This document shows positions 1 through 7,444 of a stretch of DNA of 64,000 nucleotides, one piece after another (position 1 is the first letter of the stretch; each line of letters begins with the position of its first letter). A program made the translations under genes and the position numbers. Below the pieces are notes generated by a model. That model had not been told where the DNA came from. It searched no databases and worked only from the letters and a program-made list of their open reading frames with translations. Origin of the DNA: Claveliimonas intestinigallinarum (GTDB lineage: Bacteria > Bacillota > Clostridia > Lachnospirales > Lachnospiraceae); assembly GCA_019115145.1 (NCBI GenBank), contig DXED01000020.1:47883-111882 (forward strand), in the 5' to 3' direction.

Positions 1-573
1 AAGAACAATGCTTGCATCTGCTTCCTTTTTAATCTCTTGAACGAGAATATGTTTATTTGTCTTATACTTCTCGTTCTCCCAATTATACTTAAAATTATTT
101 ATTATATCCTCAAGAACATTTAAATTTCCCTGAAGCGTTGCGCGTTCTTTTTCTTCTAGAAATTGCAAAATTTCTTCCTGGGTTTCCTGTATTGTATCTA
201 ATTTCTTTTCGATATTCATTAGGGCAGCAGCCATAAACAACATGGTCGGGTCACAGGCGAGCGTTGTCATCCGTGCTTGTCCTCCGCCAACACCTCCGGT
301 AGAAGATTTCAAACTACCAACAAACTCCGTGCTTCCGCTGGCGTTGAACATCTGTTTTCCCATCGTGTTCACAAAATAGATACCTGATCCACCACTACCG
401 CTAATAGCCGTCTGAATTGCCGTTGTCAAAGGCCGGAACGCAACGCCAAGCGCACAGAGATCTGACAAGGGAATTTTTGTAGTATGAGTCATTTCAAAAT
501 CAAGTTTTGACCTTATCGGAAGCACCTCGACATTCATCATAACTTGCAAATCTTTCTCAGACTCATTATTCAT
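1..573 (-). CDS. Unrecognised protein, cut by the left edge
   Basis: An open frame of 191 codons runs from an ATG at 573 to the window edge without a stop, so the C-terminus is missing. An AGGAGG-type ribosome binding site (GGAGGTTAAATATT before the ATG) supports the start. The first 100 residues contain a Gly/Ser-rich stretch (SGSGGSG near residue 50, STGGVGGGQ near 90). From about residue 108 it becomes hydrophobic (MLFMAAALMNI) and then a charged helix with coiled-coil character (IEKKLDTIQETQEEILQFLEEKE). The gene is visibly richer in A and T than its neighbours, which suggests horizontal acquisition. I do not recognise the family and propose no function. It could be a conserved accessory protein; the coding call itself is secure. 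Confidence 0.8.
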   Translation of the reverse strand, partial: MNNESEKDLQVMMNVEVLPIRSKLDFEMTHTTKIPLSDLCALGVAFRPLTTAIQTAISGSGGSGIYFVNTMGKQMFNASGSTEFVGSLKSSTGGVGGGQARMTTLACDPTMLFMAAALMNIEKKLDTIQETQEEILQFLEEKERATLQGNLNVLEDIINNFKYNWENEKYKTNKHILVQEIKKEADASIVL

Positions 574-762
574 AATATTTAACCTCCTATATATCTATTT
601 ATTAGAGAACTTGTAATTCAGGATTTTCTGCAAAGACTTTTTCAGAACGTTTCCATTTTTACAATCATCCCCTGACAAGCTGATATAGATTTTCCCTGCT
701 TTGCCATTCTAAAAATCACTCCAAATCCCTGTAACTCAAACATTTTCAGAGATTTCTGAAGT

Positions 763-1965
763 CTATTTTTCATGCACCACCTGAAAAACATAAAACTTCA
801 GATAATAGCTCTCATCCGCCGCCCACAGGATCGGATGATCCGGCGCCTGGGTCCGGAACTCTACCTGCCGCAGGCGCACGTGGGCGTTCCTGGCCGCCTC
901 CCGGATGGTCTTTGTAAAGAGCTCAAAATCCATAAAGTGGGAGCAGGAGCAGGTGGCGAGAAAGCCGCCGTCCTTCACCAGCTTCATGCCCCGCAGATTG
1001 ATCTCCCGGTAGCCCTTCACCGCGTTTTTGATGGAACTTCTGGACTTTGTGAAGGCCGGCGGGTCCAGCACTACCACATCGTACTTCTCTCCCTTCTCCA
1101 CCAGGGAGGGAAGCAGGTCAAACACGTCCGCCTCAAGAAATTCCACCCGATCTGACAGTCCGTTTAGCTCTGCGTTCTCCCGGGCCTGAGCCACCGCAAG
1201 GCCGGAGGCGTCCACACCGAGGACGCTCTTGGCCCCGGCAACCCCCGCGTTCAGGGCAAAGGAGCCTGTGTGGGTAAAGCAGTCCAGTACCCGGGCTCCC
1301 CGGCACAGCTTCTGGATAGCCAGCCGGTTGTATTTCTGGTCCAGGAAAAATCCGGTCTTCTGTCCGTCCTTGACATCCACAATGTATTTGACTCCATTCT
1401 CCTCTATATGGACAAAGGTGTCAAAGGGCTCCCCGAGAAAGCCCTTTGTCTTTCTCATACCCTCTTTTTCTCTCTCCTTGGCGTCGCTCCTCTCGTAGAT
1501 GCCCCGGATCTCGACGCCGTCCTCTGCCAGGAGTTCCTTCAGCATGCAAAGCAGCCTCTCCTTGTACCTGTCCATTCCGAGGGCCAGGCACTGGAAGACG
1601 AGCACGTCCGAGAACTTGTCCACCACCAGGCCCGGCAGGAAATCCGCCTCCCCGAAGACGATCCGGCAGCTCCCTGTGTCCACAGTCCTTTTCCGGTACT
1701 CCCAGGCATCCCGCAGGCGTCCCCGGAAAAAGTCCTCATCGATCTCCTGGTCCGGGTTTCTTGTCAGCATACGGATGCGTATTTTGGAGTGCATATTGAT
1801 AAAGCCCCGTCCCATGGGATAGCCGTCAAAGTCATGGACCATCACAACATCCCCATTCTCAAAGGCTCCTGTCACGCTGTCTATCTCATTGTCAAAAATC
1901 CAGGCGCCCCCCGCCTTCAGCGTGCGCCCTTCTCCTTTTTTCAGTACTGCCAATGCTAAACTCAT
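763..1965 (-). CDS. Class I rRNA large-subunit methyltransferase, RlmI/RlmK-like
   Basis: A 400-residue SAM-dependent methyltransferase. Residues 1-80 form a PUA-type RNA-binding domain (KKGEGRTLKAGGAWIFDNEI). The central and C-terminal part has the Rossmann motif I (VLDCFTHTGSFAL near 230), the acidic motif II (VLGVDASGLAV) and the catalytic-type motif DPPAFTK near 302. In E. coli, RlmI methylates a 23S rRNA cytosine at C5; members of this COG1092 family share this domain order. The start has an AGGAGAAAAGAT ribosome site. It is flanked by the left-edge unknown gene and the insertion sequence and appears monocistronic. Exact rRNA target is inferred from the family only. Confidence 0.88.
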   Translation of the reverse strand: MSLALAVLKKGEGRTLKAGGAWIFDNEIDSVTGAFENGDVVMVHDFDGYPMGRGFINMHSKIRIRMLTRNPDQEIDEDFFRGRLRDAWEYRKRTVDTGSCRIVFGEADFLPGLVVDKFSDVLVFQCLALGMDRYKERLLCMLKELLAEDGVEIRGIYERSDAKEREKEGMRKTKGFLGEPFDTFVHIEENGVKYIVDVKDGQKTGFFLDQKYNRLAIQKLCRGARVLDCFTHTGSFALNAGVAGAKSVLGVDASGLAVAQARENAELNGLSDRVEFLEADVFDLLPSLVEKGEKYDVVVLDPPAFTKSRSSIKNAVKGYREINLRGMKLVKDGGFLATCSCSHFMDFELFTKTIREAARNAHVRLRQVEFRTQAPDHPILWAADESYYLKFYVFQVVHEK

Positions 1966-2105
1966 ATCTTTTCTCCTCGTATAATAAGCCTGTACCCCAG
2001 ATATACAGGGGTGGGATTATTCACTTTTAATGGTATAGAGGAGTCATCCCTCCGGAGGTTCTCTCCCTGATTTTCATCCCCTATACTGTTTACATGTTAC
2101 TCATA

Positions 2106-2133
2106 TTGCCAAGTTTTCCCGGACGTTTATAAT
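2106..2133 (+). promoter_or_regulatory. Candidate promoter at the left end of the IS110 element
   Basis: TTGCCA at 2106-2111 and TATAAT at 2128-2133 are separated by 16 bp and predict a start near 2140. In characterised IS110 elements the -10 lies in the left end and the -35 can be supplied by the right end in the excised circle, so the -35 seen here may be host DNA. Element ends are not defined, so this is tentative. Confidence 0.4.
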
Positions 2134-2139
2134 AGAGTC

Positions 2140-2402
2140 CATAGGAATGTCCCAAAGGGTACCGCTGTTTCTCCTTGCAAGTTGCACGGTATGTGTTTCC
2201 TCACATCCCTGTCTCCATTGCTTAGATAGCTTGCGCCCTTGGCTCCACACTTCAGATGCTTACACAAATGTTGCACCTGTCCCGTCAGCTTCCAGCAGGG
2301 TATTTTCGGGGCTTTAATGCTGATTACGCGAGGTTGCATGGTGTGGTGGTCCGGGATCCAGCCCTTGGCTTTCCTTCCATCAAATCGAAAGGAGGTGATA
2401 CT
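2140..2402 (+). ncRNA. Candidate IS110 bridge RNA region
   Basis: This stretch between the candidate promoter and the transposase start has no credible gene. IS110-group elements are known to encode a structured bridge RNA here that guides target and donor recognition. Visible structure includes a hairpin ATGTG/CACAT (2191-2195 with 2202-2206, extended by two G-C pairs after a mismatch) and a 10-bp direct repeat GCCCTTGGCT at 2235-2244 and 2361-2370. RNA boundaries and guide loops cannot be assigned by eye. The call rests on position and element family more than on a demonstrated fold. Confidence 0.4.
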
Positions 2403-3689
2403 GTGAAGAACCGTATGAAATTCGATCACCTTTCAACGCTTTGTGTCGGCCTTGACATCGGTTCCCGCATCAACTTTCTTACTGCTCTCAACTTTGATTC
2501 AGACCGGCTCATCAACATGCGCCCTGTTCCCAATGCGTCCAACGGTGTGGAAGCTATGGAGTCTATGATCCTTGCTGTTCTGGAGGCAAATCCCCAGTTC
2601 AGATATCTTCTGATCGCCATGGAGTCCACCAGTTTCTACGGCGTCCATGTGGCGAATTATCTCTCCACCACTGACAAGCTCAAACCATATGGTGTTAAGG
2701 TTTTTTGCCTGAATCCGAAAACGATTGCCAACTACAGGAAATCTTTCACTGGACTTGGCAAAAACGATGGCATTGACTCTTTTATCGTTGCCGATTATGT
2801 CCGTGCCGGACGGATCAACATCGAGCCCTGGCGCGGTGCCCAGTATCTTGCCCTGCAGCGTCTCACAAGGCAGCGCAGGCACATCAATGAAGCGATTGCC
2901 AGGGAGAAGAACTATGTCCTGAACAACGTCTTCCTAAAGTTCAGTGAGTTTGCTCTCCTCAGCGGCGAGGAAAGCCCTGTTTCCGATAAATTCAGCGCTA
3001 CTGCCGAAGCAATCCTGACTGAGTACAAGACTACGGAGGATATCGCCAATGCCCCTTTAAAAGAACTAATCGACTTTATCTCCGCTTCCGGACATGGCAG
3101 GTTCTCTGATCCGGATCAAGTGGCCAGCCTGCTTCAAAAAGCAGCCCGTAACTCTTACCGGTTGGATAAGGCACTGTATGAACCGATCACCACATCCATC
3201 GCCTGTTCCTTTAACTGCATCCGTGCTTTTGAAAAAGAGCAGAAAGCTCTCGATAAAGCCATTGCCGCAACGGTCGCAGGGTTAAATCCTACGGAGTACC
3301 AGATCCTGAAATCCATTCCGGGGATTGGACCCGTTTATGCCGCAGGGATCCTTGCTGAAATAGGGTCTGTACGCTGTTTTAACAGCAACAACGCCTTGGC
3401 AAAATACAGCGGCATCATCTGGAGAGACAACCAGTCCGGTGAGTTTGATTCTGAGGACACACCGATGATGAAAGCAGGGAACCGATACCTGAGATACTAC
3501 CTGATCCAGGCTGCTGGCAGTGTGGTTAGATACTGTCCGGAATACACGGATTACTACAACAAAAAATTTGCTGAAGTTCCCAAACATCAGCACAAGCGTG
3601 CACTCGCGTTGACCGCCCGTAAATTAATACGTCTGATTTTTGGTCTGCTGGACAAGAATCAACTCTACTCTCCGGCAAAGAGTAGGTAA
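2403..3689 (+). CDS. IS110-family transposase (DEDD recombinase)
   Basis: A 428-residue transposase started at the GTG at 2403, because AGGAGG lies about 7 bases upstream; the open frame extends further upstream to 2256 but that part falls in the element's non-coding end. The N-terminal RuvC-like domain shows the first acidic residue in CVGLDIGS, the glutamate in LIAMEST and the late aspartates in KNDGIDSFIVADYV. The C-terminal Tnp domain has the helix-hairpin-helix-like IPGIGPVYAAGILAEIG and the SGI...AGNRYLRYYL region typical of the family. The frame is intact, so the element may be active. Mobilises DNA by an RNA-guided mechanism in studied relatives. Confidence 0.95.
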   Translation: MKNRMKFDHLSTLCVGLDIGSRINFLTALNFDSDRLINMRPVPNASNGVEAMESMILAVLEANPQFRYLLIAMESTSFYGVHVANYLSTTDKLKPYGVKVFCLNPKTIANYRKSFTGLGKNDGIDSFIVADYVRAGRINIEPWRGAQYLALQRLTRQRRHINEAIAREKNYVLNNVFLKFSEFALLSGEESPVSDKFSATAEAILTEYKTTEDIANAPLKELIDFISASGHGRFSDPDQVASLLQKAARNSYRLDKALYEPITTSIACSFNCIRAFEKEQKALDKAIAATVAGLNPTEYQILKSIPGIGPVYAAGILAEIGSVRCFNSNNALAKYSGIIWRDNQSGEFDSEDTPMMKAGNRYLRYYLIQAAGSVVRYCPEYTDYYNKKFAEVPKHQHKRALALTARKLIRLIFGLLDKNQLYSPAKSR

Positions 3690-3917
3690 TCGTATACCGA
3701 ACTTTTTTCTTGCGGTTTTGTCGCAGGCCTATTTGTTGTACCCTTTTTTATCTGTTTTCATTGAAATCTTTTTTTATCACCTCTTGACATATCACCAAAT
3801 TGCTATACCCTCTGTCTTATATTTTATCCTGTACTTTTTGTTCTGTCTGCTATCCATGTCATCATACCATATTTCTCCATTTTTTTCACTCTGTATCAGA
3901 GCCATGTATATCCGGTC

Positions 3918-3946
3918 TTGAGTTTTCCGCCTGACAGAGCTATACT
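3918..3946 (+). promoter_or_regulatory. Ferritin promoter
   Basis: TTGAGT (3918-3923), a 17-bp spacer and TATACT (3941-3946) give a good vegetative promoter with a predicted start near 3953, about 58 bases before the ferritin ATG. The rest of the 3690-3917 interval is T-rich and holds no credible gene. Confidence 0.65.
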
Positions 3947-3959
3947 TATAGGCGGAAAA
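3923..3959 (+). promoter_or_regulatory. Operator-like inverted repeat over the ferritin promoter
   Basis: TTTTCCGCCT (3923-3932) and AGGCGGAAAA (3950-3959) are perfect 10-bp inverted arms separated by 17 bp. They bracket the -10 box and the right arm covers the predicted transcription start. The sequence does not resemble Fur or PerR boxes. It could be a repressor site or, less likely given its position before the start, an RNA hairpin. Confidence 0.55.
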
Positions 3960-4010
3960 TACAGCAGCCTCCCCTACGGGAGATGCGGACACAAAAGGAG
4001 ATGCTTTTAT

Positions 4011-4523
4011 ATGTTAAATGAAAAAGTAGCAAAGCTGTTAAATGAACAGGTAAACAAGGAATTCTACTCCGCCTACCTGTACCTGAGTTTTTCTAATTTC
4101 TATAAAGATCTGGGACTGGACGGATTTGCCAACTGGTATAATGTGCAGGCTCAGGAGGAGAGAGACCACGCCATGCTCTTCATCCAGTATATGCAGAACA
4201 ATGACGTACCCGTCACTCTGGAAGCCATCGACAAGCCGGAGGCCGAGCTGAAGGAGAAAATGGACGCTCTCAAGGCGGGATATGCCCATGAGCAGTATGT
4301 GACCGGCCTCATCCACAACATCTATGAGGCTGCCTACGAGGTGAAAGACTTCCGCACTATGCAGTTCCTGGACTGGTTCGTCAAGGAGCAGGGTGAGGAG
4401 GAGACAAATGCAAGCGACCTGATCAAAAAGATGGAGCTCTTCGGGGACGATGCCAAGAGTCTCTATATGCTGGATCAGGAGCTGGGCGGACGGACCTACG
4501 CGGCTCCCTCACTGGTACTGTAG
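4011..4523 (+). CDS. ftn: Ferritin, non-haem
   Basis: A 170-residue bacterial ferritin that stores iron as a ferric mineral in a 24-mer shell. The ferroxidase-centre ligands are visible: E17 in NKEFYSAY and E50 with H53 in QAQEERDHAML; a further glutamate pair is in VKEQGEEE near 130. The ATG at 4011 is chosen over the longer frame from 3918 because an AAAGGAG site sits 9-10 bases upstream and the extra N-terminus would contain the promoter. It is monocistronic, with a large hairpin downstream at 4594-4636. Regulation is probably through the palindrome described at 3923-3959. Confidence 0.95.
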   Translation: MLNEKVAKLLNEQVNKEFYSAYLYLSFSNFYKDLGLDGFANWYNVQAQEERDHAMLFIQYMQNNDVPVTLEAIDKPEAELKEKMDALKAGYAHEQYVTGLIHNIYEAAYEVKDFRTMQFLDWFVKEQGEEETNASDLIKKMELFGDDAKSLYMLDQELGGRTYAAPSLVL

Positions 4524-4593
4524 TAAGCCCTGCGTCAGGAACCGCAGCCTGTGCGGCACCTGCATACATGCAAGACAAGTCCATATAGGATGA

Positions 4594-4636
4594 CAGACGG
4601 CGCAGCCTTTCCTCCCGGAAGGGTCTGCGCCGTCTG
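4594..4636. terminator. Hairpin between convergent ferritin and copper ATPase genes
   Basis: A 12-bp perfect stem, CAGACGGCGCAG (4594-4605) with CTGCGCCGTCTG (4625-4636), lies between the two convergent genes. Neither flank has a long T-run, so it may work as a weak bidirectional terminator or as a 3'-end stabilising structure. Confidence 0.6.
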
Positions 4637-4669
4637 ATTGTCTATCGTATGCTGGCTTATATGCTTCCT

Positions 4670-7315
4670 CTACTGTGCTGTGCAGCTCACCGGCTCATAT
4701 CCGGCTTCCTTCACCGCGTCCATCAGCACCTGGTCAGCCACGTCCTCTGTCATGGAGACAGTGGCTGTCTTTTTCTCCAGATCCACCTGGGCGCTGTCCA
4801 CGCCTGCCACTCCCGCCAGAGCCTTCTCCACGTGCATCTTGCAGTGCTCACACATCATACCTTCTACTACCAGTGTCTTTTTCATCGTTACCATTCCTTT
4901 CTCGTCACTTTGCTCATTTTTACTATCCAAACCGGAGTCCTCCGGAATGTTCGCTATCATATGGCCTGTCTTCTCTCCGTCTTCTGCCCTTGCCTTCGGT
5001 CCGTCTGTCCGGGCCGGCTTGAAGAACCGCAGCCGCAATGCGTTGGTCACTACGCACACGGAGGAAAGGCTCATGGCCGCGGAGCCGATCATGGGGCTTA
5101 AGCGCAGGCCGAAGGCCGGGAACAGAGCTCCCGCCGCCACAGGGATGCCGAGGATATTGTAGAAGAACGCCCAGAACAGGTTCATATGGATATTCCTTAT
5201 GACCGCTCTGCTCAGCTCGATGGCTGTCACCACGTCCTGGAGGGAGTCCTTCATCAGCACCACATCCGCCGACTCGATGGCAATGTCCGTACCCGCTCCG
5301 ATGGCGATGCCGATATCCGCCCTTGTGAGAGCCGGGGCGTCGTTGATGCCGTCCCCCACCATAGCTACCTTATGTCCCTTCTCCTGCCAGGAGCGGACGC
5401 AGGCCTCCTTCTCCGTGGGGAGCACGTCGGACACGGCCTCGGCGATGTCCAGCTCCTTCCGGATAGCCTCCGCCGTCACCTTGTTGTCCCCTGTCAGCAT
5501 GACCACCGTAAGGCCCATCCCTTTGAACCTCCGGATGGCCTCCCGGCTGGTCTCCCGGACTGTGTCGGCCACTGCGATGATGCCGGCTGCCTGCCCGTCA
5601 CGTGCAAAGAGAAGGGGCGTCTTGCCCTGGGAGGCGTACCGCTCCATCCGCTCCTGCACGGAAGCCTCTTCTTCCGGGGATGCCACTGCCTTCTCCTCTT
5701 TCATGAAAGCCAGGTTGCCGGCCAGCCATGCCTTTCCGGAGATAAGGGCTGATACGCCCCGCCCTGTCCGGGCCTGGAAATCCTCTGCCTTTGCCTGGGA
5801 TACGCCGTCTCCTCTCGCCTTCTCCACCACTGCCTGGGCCAGGGGATGCTCGCTCCCCGCCTCCAGGGCAGCTGCCTGGGCCAGGAATTCCTCCCGGCTC
5901 ATGGATGGATCCAGGACTTCTATGTCCGTCACCTCCGGGTGTCCGGACGTGATGGTGCCGGTCTTATCCAGAATAACCGTGTCGATGGAGTGGAGATTTT
6001 CCAGGCTCTCCGCCGACTTGATAAGGATGCCGTACTCCGCCGCCTTTCCGGTTCCCACCATGATGGCCACCGGAGTGGCAAGGCCAAGGGCACAGGGACA
6101 GGAAATGACGAGCACCGCGATGGCGTTTGAGAGGGCAAACTCAAAGTCCTGCCCCGCCGCGATCCACACAATGGCTGTCAGGATGGCAATGCAGATGACC
6201 ACCGGCACGAAGACGCCGCTGACCTTATCCGCCAGCCTGGCGATGGGCGCCTTTGAGTTGCCAGCCGCGTCCACAAGGCGGATGATCTGGGAGAGAGTAG
6301 TGTCCTCTCCCACCTTGGACGCACGGAACCGAAAGGTCCCGTTTTTGTTGATCGTGGCCGAGATGACTGTATCCCCGGGCAGCTTCTCCACCGGGATGCT
6401 CTCCCCGGTGATGGCCGCCTGGTCCACGTACCCGGCGCCCTCTGTCACGATGCCGTCCACGGGGATGCTGCCGCCGGGCTTAATGACCACGATGTCTCCG
6501 GCTGCCACCTGCTCCGCAGGCACAGTCACCTCCTGGCCATTCTTTATAATAATCGCTGTCTTGGGCGCTAAGTCCACCAGCTTCCCGAGGGCGTCGGAGG
6601 TCTTTGACTTGGATCTTGCCTCCAGGTATTTTCCCACTGTCACAAGGGTCAGGATCGTAGCGGAGGACTCAAAATACAGGGCATGGGCGTACTCGTGGAC
6701 CAGAGCCATGTCCTGGTGTCCAAAGCCCCAGGCCATGCGGTACATGGCAAAAAGGCCGTATATCAGGGAAGCCCCTGAGCCGATGGCCACAAGGGAGTCC
6801 ATGTTGGGAGCCCGCTTTATGAGCGCCTTCAGCCCCACCTTGTAGAATTTCCGGTTCAGCACAAGGATAGGCACAGTCAGGATGAGCTGTGTCAGGGCCG
6901 AGATCATGGCGTTCTCCATGCCGGTCAGGATGCCGGGCACGGGAAGTCCTATCATGGGGCCCATGGCCACGTACATCAGAGGAACCAGCAGGATGAGGGA
7001 TGATATCAGCCGCACCTTCATGCTGCGGCGCTCCTCCTGGGCTCTGCTCTGGCGGGTCTCCCATTCGCTGCGGAAGCCTCCGCCCTTCTCGTCAGGGACA
7101 GCGTCCGCAGGGGAGGCTCCGTAGCCAATCCCCTCGACAGCATGGACGATAGCCCCGCTGTCCAGCTTCGTCTCATCATAGTCCACTGTCATTTGATTCG
7201 CCAGGAGGCTCACGTTCACGTCCTCCACGCCCTCTAATTTCTGCACGCACCGGGTCACATTTGCCTGGCAGGCTGCACAGGTCATGCCGGTTACGTTATA
7301 TTTTTCTTTTTTCAT
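4670..7315 (-). CDS. copA: Copper-exporting P1B-type ATPase with a C-terminal CopZ-like domain
   Basis: An 881-residue membrane pump that exports Cu(I). An N-terminal heavy-metal domain carries GMTCAAC. Then come eight expected membrane helices with the Cu-binding CPC (VISCPCALG), actuator ITGES, phosphorylation motif DKTGT, the P1B histidine motif SEHPLAQAV and the hinge GDGINDAPAL; YN and MSLSS occur in the last helices. Unusually, a linker of about 50 residues is followed by a second heavy-metal domain with GMMCEHC, resembling a CopZ chaperone. Start: the ATG at 7315 has AGGTGA 8 bases upstream; an in-frame GTG at 7327 is an alternative. Promoter and two CsoR-like sites lie upstream; no csoR or separate copZ is in the window. 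Confidence 0.96.
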   Translation of the reverse strand: MKKEKYNVTGMTCAACQANVTRCVQKLEGVEDVNVSLLANQMTVDYDETKLDSGAIVHAVEGIGYGASPADAVPDEKGGGFRSEWETRQSRAQEERRSMKVRLISSLILLVPLMYVAMGPMIGLPVPGILTGMENAMISALTQLILTVPILVLNRKFYKVGLKALIKRAPNMDSLVAIGSGASLIYGLFAMYRMAWGFGHQDMALVHEYAHALYFESSATILTLVTVGKYLEARSKSKTSDALGKLVDLAPKTAIIIKNGQEVTVPAEQVAAGDIVVIKPGGSIPVDGIVTEGAGYVDQAAITGESIPVEKLPGDTVISATINKNGTFRFRASKVGEDTTLSQIIRLVDAAGNSKAPIARLADKVSGVFVPVVICIAILTAIVWIAAGQDFEFALSNAIAVLVISCPCALGLATPVAIMVGTGKAAEYGILIKSAESLENLHSIDTVILDKTGTITSGHPEVTDIEVLDPSMSREEFLAQAAALEAGSEHPLAQAVVEKARGDGVSQAKAEDFQARTGRGVSALISGKAWLAGNLAFMKEEKAVASPEEEASVQERMERYASQGKTPLLFARDGQAAGIIAVADTVRETSREAIRRFKGMGLTVVMLTGDNKVTAEAIRKELDIAEAVSDVLPTEKEACVRSWQEKGHKVAMVGDGINDAPALTRADIGIAIGAGTDIAIESADVVLMKDSLQDVVTAIELSRAVIRNIHMNLFWAFFYNILGIPVAAGALFPAFGLRLSPMIGSAAMSLSSVCVVTNALRLRFFKPARTDGPKARAEDGEKTGHMIANIPEDSGLDSKNEQSDEKGMVTMKKTLVVEGMMCEHCKMHVEKALAGVAGVDSAQVDLEKKTATVSMTEDVADQVLMDAVKEAGYEPVSCTAQ
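4883..4899 (-). promoter_or_regulatory. Internal ribosome site and ATG before the CopZ-like domain
   Basis: Inside copA, AAGGA (4899-4895) stands 9 bases before an in-frame ATG (4885-4883). Translation from here would give a 71-residue protein consisting of exactly the C-terminal metal-binding domain. This is read directly from the sequence; use of the site is inference. Confidence 0.5.
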
Positions 7316-7351
7316 TACCAGGGTCACCTACTTTCTTCAAATGCTGCCTTT

Positions 7352-7368
7352 ATACCCCCTATTGGTAT
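7352..7368 (-). promoter_or_regulatory. CsoR-like operator 1 in the copA leader
   Basis: ATACCCCCTATTGGTAT is an imperfect inverted repeat of the ATACCCC...GGTAT type used by copper-sensing CsoR repressors. It covers roughly the first bases of the predicted copA transcript. Confidence 0.5.
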
Positions 7369-7378
7369 TTTCAGTGTT

Positions 7379-7407
7379 ATTATATACCCCGGTACGGTGT
7401 ATTGCAA
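7379..7407 (-). promoter_or_regulatory. copA promoter
   Basis: On the minus strand TTGCAA (7407-7402), 17 bp, and TATAAT (7384-7379) form a strong vegetative promoter, with a start predicted near 7372. Confidence 0.75.
7384..7402 (-). promoter_or_regulatory. CsoR-like operator 2 in the copA promoter spacer
   Basis: ATACCCCGGTACGGTGTAT has arms matching at 6 of 7 positions and fills the space between the -35 and -10 boxes, the position expected for a repressor site. The match to CsoR sites is by eye. Confidence 0.55.
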
Positions 7408-7444
7408 TACCTTTTTCAGCTTTTTTCGAAAATCATTCTCATTT

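Larger units (their letters stand above)
2110..3730 (+). mobile_element. IS110-family insertion sequence (ends approximate)
   Basis: One DEDD-type transposase gene is preceded by roughly 270 bp of non-coding DNA and followed by a short T-rich non-coding end (3690-3730). There are no obvious terminal inverted repeats, as is normal for IS110-group elements. The long non-coding 5' side and short 3' side fit the IS110 group rather than the IS1111 group, where the longer non-coding part follows the gene. I could not fix either end from this single copy; the coordinates only bracket the likely element. It sits between rlmI and ferritin, whose own promoter lies downstream at 3918-3946 and seems undisturbed. 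Confidence 0.7.

Noticed and set aside
2256..2402. N-terminal extension of the transposase
   Set aside because: It falls in the structured non-coding end of the element and a ribosome site precedes the GTG at 2403.
3640..3921. 93-codon hydrophobic open frame after the transposase
   Set aside because: Overlaps the transposase end, has no ribosome site and runs through T-rich non-coding DNA and into the ferritin promoter.
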